A DNA stretch of 64,000 nt, taken from Microbulbifer hainanensis. GTDB lineage: Bacteria; Pseudomonadota; Gammaproteobacteria; Pseudomonadales; Cellvibrionaceae. This document shows positions 56,005-64,000 of this stretch, in pieces. The notes below the pieces were generated by a model. The model saw only the letters and a list, made by a program, of their open reading frames with translations, ran no database searches and had not been told where the DNA came from. How positions within the stretch are numbered: position 1 is the first letter of the stretch; every line of letters begins with the position of its first letter. The position numbers and the translations under genes are program-made. The stretch lies in assembly GCF_014904735.1 (NCBI RefSeq), contig NZ_JACZCR010000044.1, positions 1 to 64,000 of the forward strand, read 5' to 3'.

Positions 56005-59000
56005 ATGACACCGGATCGTCTGGTCGAATTAATTCCATTTACATTGCAGGCCCTGCAACCTCCGGCGATTGATCCGCGGCCGGGCAATCCGGTAAAGCTG
56101 TGTGAGTGGATCAATCGCTACACAACTTACGGTTGCTCTGTTCAACCCGACACGCCGCTGGGTCCCCACTGGCCGACTTTGCCAAGCATAAACGCCAATC
56201 AATATATTCTGGCTAGCGCACCAAAAATTCCACACTTGAACTGCCATGATTCCGGGCCGATAGAGTTTGCACACCGGCCGGGAGTCAACGTCCAGGGTCA
56301 GCAGGTTCCCGCAATTGAGCGCTGCCAGAGTGTCGCTGGCCACGTGATTGCCAACACCGGAGAGATCGCTTTTTGCCGCACTGACTTTACCCTGCCCGGC
56401 CCCCTGCCTTTTCGATGGCAACGTTTCTATCGTCAAGGCAATTGCGAGGACTGCGGCCTGGGCGCCGGCTGGCGCCACAGCCTGAGCGAACAGCTGCACA
56501 TTCTTGAAGACGAAGTAGAGCTGCACTCTGCCGATGGTCGACATATTCGCTTTGCCATGCCCGCCATTGGACACAGCTGCTTCAATCGTTTTGAACGCCT
56601 GCTACTTCATCGTCAGAGCCTGCACAGCTATCGCCTCAGCGGCTTTGACCAGGCCGACCGCATTTTTCGCGCGGACGGTACCGGCAGTGCTGTGCCGTTG
56701 ATGGAGATTCGTGACCACTGTGGCAACGCGATCGCGGTGGATTACCGGGACGGATTGCCGGCCAAATTTGTGAGTTCATGGGGACGCGTAGTAGAGTTCA
56801 TCCATTGCGACGGAAATATCCAGGAACTACGTGATCGCCTGGCACCAGATCAACAGCAGAGCCTCTGCCATTATGGTTTTGAACAGGCCCAGCAAAGCGA
56901 TTTGATGACCAGCGCGCATGCAGGTTTACATCAGGAGCGCTACACATACCGCGATGGACGGCTCTCTTCCATTAACGGTGTGGTTGTCGGCTCGTTGCAT
57001 TTCACGCATGACGATCAGCAGCGCTGTAGTGGTGTACAGGTCAATCAACTGCAGCTTTCCCTGCGCTGGCGCAATGGAAACAGACAATGTATTCAGAGTG
57101 GCGGTGGCCGGCATCCGCAATGCTGGACATTTGATTCGCGCGGCCTCTTGCTCCGGGAACAGCAGCACGATCGCACGGTAAGCTACTTATATGATTATTA
57201 CGGCAATCTCTGCCAGGAAACTGCCGCGGATGGACAGTGCACATTTTTCCGTCACGATGAACTGGGCCGCCCGCTACGCAAGACCAGCAACGGTATCAGC
57301 GATCAGTTTATCTATGACAAACGGGGATTCCTCGTCGCCGCGCAATGTCGGGGTATTAGTATCTGGCACTTTACCCACGACGAGCGGGGACTGCCGGGGA
57401 AAATCATCGACCCTTGCGGCGGCCAATGGTTGTTTCAATACAACGAACGGGGCCAACTAAACAGGCTCTCGGATCCAGAAAACGGCAGTATCGACCTGCA
57501 ATGGGATAGCCAGGGGCAGCTGACTTCGATTCGGCGCGGCGAGCGAGAGTGGACGCTGGATTACGATCACTGGCAGCGGCCAATCCGATTCGATCTGAAT
57601 GGAGACAGTCTCAGCGCATGGCAATACGGTAGATACGGAGAACTGCGCTCCGCCGAGCACCTTGGAGCAGAGTATCTGCTCGAATACGATGAGCAAGGTC
57701 GCCCCTGCGAAATCACCAACAAGGACACTCAGCGTGTGCTGCGCTGGCAATCCGATCCCTCTGGCCGGCCGGTGATTTTTTTTGCCACCGATTGTGGCCA
57801 CTGGCAGCTGCACTACAACCACTGGGGGCAGCCGGTCGCATTCGACTATGAAGCCGGCAACGCAGAGTGGCGGTACGATGAATTTGGCCGGCTTGCCAGC
57901 GCGTATAGCAATGGCGATTATCACTGGCAATGGGAACATGAAACCAGTGGCGCTCTGTCCGAGTTCCGCGACAATGATGCGCGCTGGTATTTTCACTATA
58001 CCGAGAGTGGTCAAGTGCGGGAAATCCGCAATAATAGCGGTCAATCCAGCCAGTTTCATTATGATAAGTATCAGCGGCTGGTTGCTGCTGATAACGGCTA
58101 CAGCGCTCTACGCTTCCGGTATGACAATCGCAATCTGCTCGTCGCTGAGCATCTCGATAGTAGCGACGCCGAAGGAGTCAGCCTGAAGCATCGTTACGAT
58201 GACCGCGGCTGGCTGAAAAATTCGAGTAGCGATGATCTCGACATCGCGTACTTGCTTGCGCCGGACAGCCAGGTTTATGGCGTGGATGCCAACGGTGAGG
58301 CCGTTCTGCGCTGTGAGCAGGAATCATCCAATGTTACCAGCTGGGTTCAAGGCAGTGTCCGCAGTCGGCGGCTGTGTAGCGGCGGACAGCTGACAGTCCT
58401 GGAACTTGAGGGACAAACACGATGGCAGTTCGAAGCCGAACCGTTTCCGCAGCTCCCGTTTTCTCTCGCACAGGGTGCTCTGCCACTGTCTGCAGAAGTT
58501 GAGCGTGACCGACGCGGCAATATTGCCAGTGAGCGGCGTCCCGGCAATCATCGTCATGATTACCGGTACCAGTACGATGGCTGGGGACTGCTGACGAGCG
58601 CCGAATGCGGTGATTTCAATACCTATTTTCGCTATGACGCGTTTGGCCGGCGCCTGAGCAAACTGAGTACGCACCGCAGATCATCGCAGCAAAGGCGGAT
58701 AACGTCACACTGGTATGCCCTTGGGCCGTGGAGTGAAACCGTCACTACCAGCGCGGAGGTTCAGCCGATGGCCATCTATCTGCTGCATCCCGTGTATCGG
58801 ACATTACTGTGCCGCTGGCAGGATGGGACCACCACGCATTATCTGGTGAATCCGGCCGGCAAGCCCCTCGCACTGTTTGATCAGAATGGCAACTGCGAGT
58901 GGGAATCCAGCCAGCCTCCGGGACCTGATCGCTGGCGCGGACGCGGTGTGCGTGCCGACAGTGAGACCGGACTACATTACTCCTGGTGCGGCTACTGGCA

Positions 59001-59112
59001 TCCACAGTTGCAGACCCGGTTGCGCGGCGGTGATTTTCTCCCGGTAGCCGGTTCGTCGGCAATGGAGCAATCGGTAGAGGCAGACGATACTGCGGTTGCG
59101 CTACACTGCTAG
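56005..59112 (+). CDS. Rhs-repeat protein without C-terminal toxin
   Basis: A 1035-residue Rhs/YD-repeat protein, the type that forms a beta-cage around a toxin. It has a DUF6531-like entry domain (about 115-180; ANTGEIAFCRTDFTLPGPLPFRWQR split around residue 120) and about 25 YD-type repeats (YDYYGNL, YDKRGFLVAA, YDEFGRLASA, YDAFGRRLS). A core end with SETGLHYSWCGYWHPQ follows. The usual next motif (GRF.S.DPIGL), which marks the self-cleavage point and leads into the toxin, is absent: the protein stops about 30 residues later. No PAAR or membrane helices are seen at the N-terminus. It follows pppA by 30 bases, so it is probably T6SS-linked. It may be a toxin-less scaffold, or a gene that lost its tip. 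Confidence 0.9.
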   Translation: MTPDRLVELIPFTLQALQPPAIDPRPGNPVKLCEWINRYTTYGCSVQPDTPLGPHWPTLPSINANQYILASAPKIPHLNCHDSGPIEFAHRPGVNVQGQQVPAIERCQSVAGHVIANTGEIAFCRTDFTLPGPLPFRWQRFYRQGNCEDCGLGAGWRHSLSEQLHILEDEVELHSADGRHIRFAMPAIGHSCFNRFERLLLHRQSLHSYRLSGFDQADRIFRADGTGSAVPLMEIRDHCGNAIAVDYRDGLPAKFVSSWGRVVEFIHCDGNIQELRDRLAPDQQQSLCHYGFEQAQQSDLMTSAHAGLHQERYTYRDGRLSSINGVVVGSLHFTHDDQQRCSGVQVNQLQLSLRWRNGNRQCIQSGGGRHPQCWTFDSRGLLLREQQHDRTVSYLYDYYGNLCQETAADGQCTFFRHDELGRPLRKTSNGISDQFIYDKRGFLVAAQCRGISIWHFTHDERGLPGKIIDPCGGQWLFQYNERGQLNRLSDPENGSIDLQWDSQGQLTSIRRGEREWTLDYDHWQRPIRFDLNGDSLSAWQYGRYGELRSAEHLGAEYLLEYDEQGRPCEITNKDTQRVLRWQSDPSGRPVIFFATDCGHWQLHYNHWGQPVAFDYEAGNAEWRYDEFGRLASAYSNGDYHWQWEHETSGALSEFRDNDARWYFHYTESGQVREIRNNSGQSSQFHYDKYQRLVAADNGYSALRFRYDNRNLLVAEHLDSSDAEGVSLKHRYDDRGWLKNSSSDDLDIAYLLAPDSQVYGVDANGEAVLRCEQESSNVTSWVQGSVRSRRLCSGGQLTVLELEGQTRWQFEAEPFPQLPFSLAQGALPLSAEVERDRRGNIASERRPGNHRHDYRYQYDGWGLLTSAECGDFNTYFRYDAFGRRLSKLSTHRRSSQQRRITSHWYALGPWSETVTTSAEVQPMAIYLLHPVYRTLLCRWQDGTTTHYLVNPAGKPLALFDQNGNCEWESSQPPGPDRWRGRGVRADSETGLHYSWCGYWHPQLQTRLRGGDFLPVAGSSAMEQSVEADDTAVALHC

Positions 59113-59136
59113 CTCCACAGATGACAGTAACTGACC

Positions 59137-60153
59137 ATGGCAGACGGCTTTGAGATCGGCGGCATACGAATCGCCCGCGGCGAAACCCGCCGCATCGAGT
59201 TACCGGTCGTGCGCCTTTACACCGACACAGAGATGGCAATTCCGGTCTATGTGCAGCGCGGTAAGAAGGCCGGTCCGACGATGTTCGTCTGCGCAGCCAT
59301 TCACGGTGATGAGCTGAATGGTATCGAGATCATCAGCCGGCTGATTCGCAGTCGCGCACTCAAATCGTTGCGCGGGACACTGATTGCCGTGCCTATCGTC
59401 AATGTCTACGGCGTGCTCGAGCAATCGCGTTACCTCCCTGATCGGCGCGATTTGAACCGCTCCTTCCCAGGCTCATCCAAAGGTTCTCTGGCTGCGCGCA
59501 TGGCGCACGTGTTCCTCGACCAGATTATCTCGAAGTGCGACTACGGCATCGACCTGCACACCGGAGCTATTCACCGCAGCAACCTGCCACAGATTCGGGG
59601 CAACCTCGATGACGAGGAGACCCGGGCCATGGCCAATGCTTTTGGCGTACCTGTGCTGCTCAATTCGACACTGCGCGACGGTTCACTACGTCAGACGGCC
59701 GCTGACCTGGGCGTACGTATTTTGCTGTACGAAGCAGGCGAGGCATTGCGCTTTGATGAGTTCTGCATTCGCGCGGGGCTCAAGGGCATACTCAATGTGC
59801 TGCGGTATTTGCAGATGTTGCCCAAGGGGCGCCGCCAGCAGAGTATCGAACCTTTCATCGCCCGGCGCAGTGGCTGGTTGCGCGCCGGCGACAGCGGTAT
59901 CGTCAACCACAAGAAGCGCCTGGGCGATCATGTCGTTAAGGGAGAATTGCTTGCGACTATCGCCGACCCCTATGGCCACGAGCTGGACCGAATCCAGTGC
60001 AATGCGGACGGTATCATCATCGGCAAGCAGAATATTCCGCTGGTACAGGAAGGCGAGGCGATGTATCACATCGCCTATTTCCATGAACCTCACGAAGTGG
60101 CCGAAAGTCTGGAGGCGCTGCAGGACAGCCTGTTGCCAGATGAAAACTTCTGA
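59137..60153 (+). CDS. Succinylglutamate desuccinylase/aspartoacylase family protein
   Basis: A 338-residue zinc hydrolase of the AstE/AspA (M14-like) family. Zinc ligands are visible as HGDELNG (HxxE) and the later His of DLHTG; the Arg-rich substrate loop RDLNRSFPG is also typical. The C-terminal domain (about 245-325) is a beta-barrel with HVVKGELLATIADPYG, biotinyl-lipoyl-like as in this subfamily. The substrate is unknown: N-acyl amino acids are usual for the family. It begins 24 bases after rhs on the same strand, so it may be co-transcribed, but relatives of this gene commonly occur as housekeeping genes near ATP-grasp ligases; the link to T6SS may be accidental. A strong terminator follows. 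Confidence 0.88.
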   Translation: MADGFEIGGIRIARGETRRIELPVVRLYTDTEMAIPVYVQRGKKAGPTMFVCAAIHGDELNGIEIISRLIRSRALKSLRGTLIAVPIVNVYGVLEQSRYLPDRRDLNRSFPGSSKGSLAARMAHVFLDQIISKCDYGIDLHTGAIHRSNLPQIRGNLDDEETRAMANAFGVPVLLNSTLRDGSLRQTAADLGVRILLYEAGEALRFDEFCIRAGLKGILNVLRYLQMLPKGRRQQSIEPFIARRSGWLRAGDSGIVNHKKRLGDHVVKGELLATIADPYGHELDRIQCNADGIIIGKQNIPLVQEGEAMYHIAYFHEPHEVAESLEALQDSLLPDENF

Positions 60154-60183
60154 AAAAAAGCCGGGCAATGCCCGGCTTTTTTG
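60152..60183 (+). terminator. Rho-independent terminator (bidirectional)
   Basis: AAAAAAGCCGGGC / GCCCGGCTTTTTT with a short loop, directly after the aspartoacylase-family stop and 13 bases from the end of the convergent transglycosylase gene. The A and T flanks allow use from both sides. Confidence 0.9.
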
Positions 60184-60195
60184 TATCCGCCTGCG

Positions 60196-61422
60196 CTATT
60201 GTTTGCGCAATTCTTTCAGGACCTCTTTGCTCGGGTAGCCCTGCTGTTCCACCCCAATGCTCTTCTGGAATGCCTTGATCGCCTTGCGTGTGCCGGAGCC
60301 GGCCTTACCGTCGATCTCGCCCTTGTAGAAGCCTTTCTTTTTCAGCTTCTTCTGCAATTCTTCCACCTCGGAACTGTCGATCGGCGTAAACGGACGCTTC
60401 CAGTCGTGGACCAGGCCACTGCCGCCGCCGATCTGATCGCCGAGCAGGCCGATGGCCGTCGCGTAGCGGTCGGAGTTGTTGTAACGCTTGATCACGAAGA
60501 AGTTTTTCAGCATCAGGAACGCCGGGCCGCCGCGGCCGTCCGGGAGCTTGAGTTCGGCCTTGTCGTCGGGACGCGGGAACGGCTTGCCATTGGCGCGCTT
60601 GACGCCAAGCTTTTCCCACTCGCGCAGGGTGAGCTTGCCGGCGGGCAGTTTGCGCTTTGGAATAGTCACTTCGTAGCCCCAGGATTCCCCGCGGCGCCAG
60701 CCGTTCTGTGACAGCAAGTTGGCCGCAGTGGCCAGCGCATCCGGCACCGAATTCCAGATATCCCGGCGGCCATCTCCATCGATGTCCACGGCATAGGCCT
60801 GGTAGCTGGTGGGGATAAACTGGGTGTGCCCCATGGCCCCGGCCCAGGAGCCGGTCAGGTGGCTCTCATCAATATCGCCGGTCTGCAGTATTTTCAGCGC
60901 CGCCAACAGCTGCTGGCGGCCGAATTTTTTGCGCTGCGGATCCGCGTAGGCGAGAGTTGCCAGGGAGCGGATGACATTGCGCATGACCTTGTCGTTGTCG
61001 AGGATGGCACCATAACTCGACTCCACCGACCAGATCGCCAGCAGGATATTCGGGTTCACGCCGTAGCGCTTCTCGATCTTGTCCAGCCACGGCTGCAGCT
61101 CTTTCTTCTTCGCGCGGCCGCGCATGATGGCGCGCTTCTGTACTCGGTTGTCGAAGTACTGCCACACCGGCGCCTTGAACTCCGGCTGGTAACTCGCCTT
61201 GTCCAGCACCCACTGGTCCGGAGACGTGATGCCCTTGAAGGCCCGGTCGTAGACTTCACCGGAAATGCCATTCTTGATCGCCGTTTTGCGAAACTCCTTG
61301 ATCCACTGCTGGAAGCTTTCGTCGGCAATGGCGAATTGGGATGTGGTCAGGACGACCAGGGACAACAACAGGCTGGCGCAGAAAGCGAGCACACCGCGGT
61401 GCAGGGCGAGCGAGCTGAACAT
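60196..61422 (-). CDS. Lytic murein transglycosylase (MltB-type) with peptidoglycan-binding domain
   Basis: A 408-residue periplasmic enzyme that cleaves the MurNAc-GlcNAc bond to 1,6-anhydro products. It has a signal peptide (about 1-33, ending FAIA/DESF), an MltB-like catalytic domain with the catalytic Glu in LLAIWSVESSYG (near residue 138), and SWAGAMGHTQFIPTSY. A C-terminal PG_binding_1 domain covers about 345-408 (VEELQKKLKKKGFYKGEIDG). No lipobox, so it is soluble. A stand-alone gene convergent with the aspartoacylase-family gene. Wall-remodelling enzymes can help insert the T6SS membrane complex, but nothing here shows such a link. Confidence 0.93.
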   Translation of the reverse strand: MFSSLALHRGVLAFCASLLLSLVVLTTSQFAIADESFQQWIKEFRKTAIKNGISGEVYDRAFKGITSPDQWVLDKASYQPEFKAPVWQYFDNRVQKRAIMRGRAKKKELQPWLDKIEKRYGVNPNILLAIWSVESSYGAILDNDKVMRNVIRSLATLAYADPQRKKFGRQQLLAALKILQTGDIDESHLTGSWAGAMGHTQFIPTSYQAYAVDIDGDGRRDIWNSVPDALATAANLLSQNGWRRGESWGYEVTIPKRKLPAGKLTLREWEKLGVKRANGKPFPRPDDKAELKLPDGRGGPAFLMLKNFFVIKRYNNSDRYATAIGLLGDQIGGGSGLVHDWKRPFTPIDSSEVEELQKKLKKKGFYKGEIDGKAGSGTRKAIKAFQKSIGVEQQGYPSKEVLKELRKQ

Positions 61423-61521
61423 GGAAACTCCTTCAGCAGTCAGATAGCTCGCTCAAGGGTAGAGCGGAATCCACCGTTACGAAAGGCGGATTGCCCAAGT
61501 TATGACGGACATCAAACCCGC

Positions 61522-62169
61522 TCAGGGAATCACGTAGAACAGCACGGCAAAGAAATGCAGCACGCCGCCGGCGAGGACAAAGAGATGCCAGATGGCGTGG
61601 TGGAAACGCAGGCTGCGCCACAGGTAAAAGGCGATCCCCCCCGTGTAGCAGAGCCCCCCCAACACCAGCAGCCATAGACCGCCGGGTTCGAGGCTGTGCA
61701 TCAGCGGCTTGATGGCCGCGATGACCACCCATCCCATCAGCGCACTGAGGGTAATCGACAGGGCGCGAATCTTTTTCAGCGGCGTGAACTGAATTATCAG
61801 CCCCGCCAGTGCCAGGCCCCAGATGATGCCGAACAGCCACCAGCCCCAGGGGCCCCGCAGCGTCACCAGCGTGAACGGTGTGTAAGTGCCCGCTATCAGC
61901 AGGAAGATGGCCGAGTGGTCGAGGGTTCGCAGGATTTCCTTGGCGCGGGTGTGGCTGATGCTGTGGTACAGCGTCGAGGAGCCGAAACACAGGATCAGCG
62001 TGGCCGCATAGACACTGGAACTGACGATATGCCAGGCGTCGCCGCGCAGCGCAGCAAAGCCGCACAGAACCCCGAGGCCGGCGATGGCCAGCAGGGCGCC
62101 AATTCCGTGCGTGATGCTGTTGGCAAGCTCTTCGGCAAAGCTGTAGCGACTGACGGCGGTGGAAGACAT
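61522..62169 (-). CDS. Hemolysin III family membrane protein (TrhA/YqfA)
   Basis: A seven-helix inner-membrane protein of the PAQR/hemolysin III family, about 215 residues from ATG 62169 (GGGGT 6 bases upstream); a longer frame to 62241 is less likely. Signatures: EELANSITHGIGALLAIAGL near the start, SSTLYHSISH (a zinc-binding His), DHSAIFLLIAGTYTP (Asp and His) and HAIWHLFVLAGGVLHFF at the end. In E. coli relatives it affects membrane energetics and fluidity. Despite the family name, haemolysis is not implied. Confidence 0.92.
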   Translation of the reverse strand: MSSTAVSRYSFAEELANSITHGIGALLAIAGLGVLCGFAALRGDAWHIVSSSVYAATLILCFGSSTLYHSISHTRAKEILRTLDHSAIFLLIAGTYTPFTLVTLRGPWGWWLFGIIWGLALAGLIIQFTPLKKIRALSITLSALMGWVVIAAIKPLMHSLEPGGLWLLVLGGLCYTGGIAFYLWRSLRFHHAIWHLFVLAGGVLHFFAVLFYVIP

Positions 62170-62335
62170 GAATACCCCGGTACTGATTCGTTGATTGCCA
62201 GTCTGACATAGAAGTGCGTCAGCTGTGCGGCACGCGGTCACTACGATTTTGTGACCAATAGACCAAATTGAGTCTAATCATCAACAGCTATGCCGCAAAG
62301 TGCAAGCACGATTCGGGACCGGGTGTTCACAAAAT

Positions 62336-62353
62336 AGCCGGGCATTGCCCGGC
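62336..62353 (-). terminator. Rho-independent terminator after purA
   Basis: Perfect stem GCCGGGC/GCCCGGC with loop ATT, followed on the minus strand by CTATTTTG. It lies 8 bases past the purA stop. Confidence 0.75.
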
Positions 62354-62360
62354 CAGGTGA

Positions 62361-63737
<1,377 letters not shown>

Positions 63738-63769
63738 TCAATAAGCTTAGCTTTGTCGATAACCGGCGA

Positions 63770-64000
63770 TCAGCCGCGCGGCTTTACCACCCAGTCACCA
63801 CCATCAAGCACCAGTTTGCGGTCGCAGCGCGACAGCACTTCACCCTCGGCGCCATCAGGCAGCGCACCGATGACGACTTCGCCCGCACCGCGCAGCTTCT
63901 CCACCGCGCGCCACAGGGATTCGCCGTCGGCGCCATCGGCCATGGGGGCGAGAATGGCGCCGGACAGCGTTTCCGTCGCGCTGCCCAGGGTGTTCAGCGC
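63770..64000 (-). CDS. hisZ: ATP phosphoribosyltransferase regulatory subunit, 3' part
   Basis: The last 76 residues of a HisZ-like protein, cut by the window edge. I translated it directly: it contains SGAILAPMADGADGESLWRA, then VEKLRGAGEVVIGALPDG, and ends in CDRKLVLDGGDWVVKPRG and a TGA stop. This matches the end of the class II synthetase-like regulatory subunit of histidine biosynthesis. Its place directly upstream of purA (86 bases) is the classic gammaproteobacterial order and supports the call. The start is beyond the window. Confidence 0.85.
   Translation of the reverse strand, partial: ALNTLGSATETLSGAILAPMADGADGESLWRAVEKLRGAGEVVIGALPDGAEGEVLSRCDRKLVLDGGDWVVKPRG

Noticed and set aside
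59113-59136. Hidden immunity gene after rhs
   Set aside because: Only 24 bases separate rhs from the hydrolase gene.

Overview
The window (about 55-60% GC by eye, with a clearly AT-richer island around 27.3-32 kb) looks like a chromosomal segment of a marine-type gammaproteobacterium. A polyserine-linker lipoprotein, the hisZ-purA gene pair and a long MltB-type transglycosylase fit the Cellvibrionales (Saccharophagus/Microbulbifer-like), but this placement is inference. No rRNA, tRNA, CRISPR array or complete insertion sequence was seen.

Layout. 0-1.4 kb: an orphan pilin and its PapD-like chaperone (minus strand). 1.9-4.6 kb: ppc. 5.2-7.4 kb: a lipoprotein with a polyserine linker and a seven-repeat FG-GAP-like propeller. 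7.6-20.5 kb: a two-partner secretion operon with an outer-membrane TpsB transporter and a 3630-residue repeat-built TpsA exoprotein. 20.6-56 kb: a complete type VI secretion system (T6SS). 56-60 kb: a toxin-less Rhs protein and an aspartoacylase-family hydrolase. 60-64 kb: core genes (lytic transglycosylase, hemolysin III family, purA, the 3' end of hisZ).

The T6SS has all 13 core parts. Its left end is a Ser/Thr kinase fused to a formylglycine-generating-enzyme-like domain, divergent from hcp. Then come hcp, vgrG, a small possible adaptor, PAAR and an AT-rich effector cassette: small DUF6795-like proteins plus a class 3 lipase. That cassette was duplicated, and the second copy is decayed. 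The rest is on the minus strand: RayT-like gene, TssB-TssC fusion, tagH, tssJ, tssK, tssL, tssM, tagF, then a 641-base gap, then tssA, tssB, tssC, a second tssC, tssE, tssF, tssG, clpV. A PP2C phosphatase (PppA type) diverges from the right end. Kinase, FHA protein and phosphatase together suggest threonine-phosphorylation control of firing.

The most unusual items are: (a) the duplicated PAAR / small protein / lipase cassette, with four single-base homopolymer frameshifts; (b) a REP-type tyrosine transposase homologue that has lost its HUH histidines, carries an AT-hook-like tail and sits as first gene of a T6SS operon, apparently translationally coupled to (c) a TssB-TssC fusion, the third sheath-like gene in the locus; and (d) an Rhs protein that ends without a toxin.
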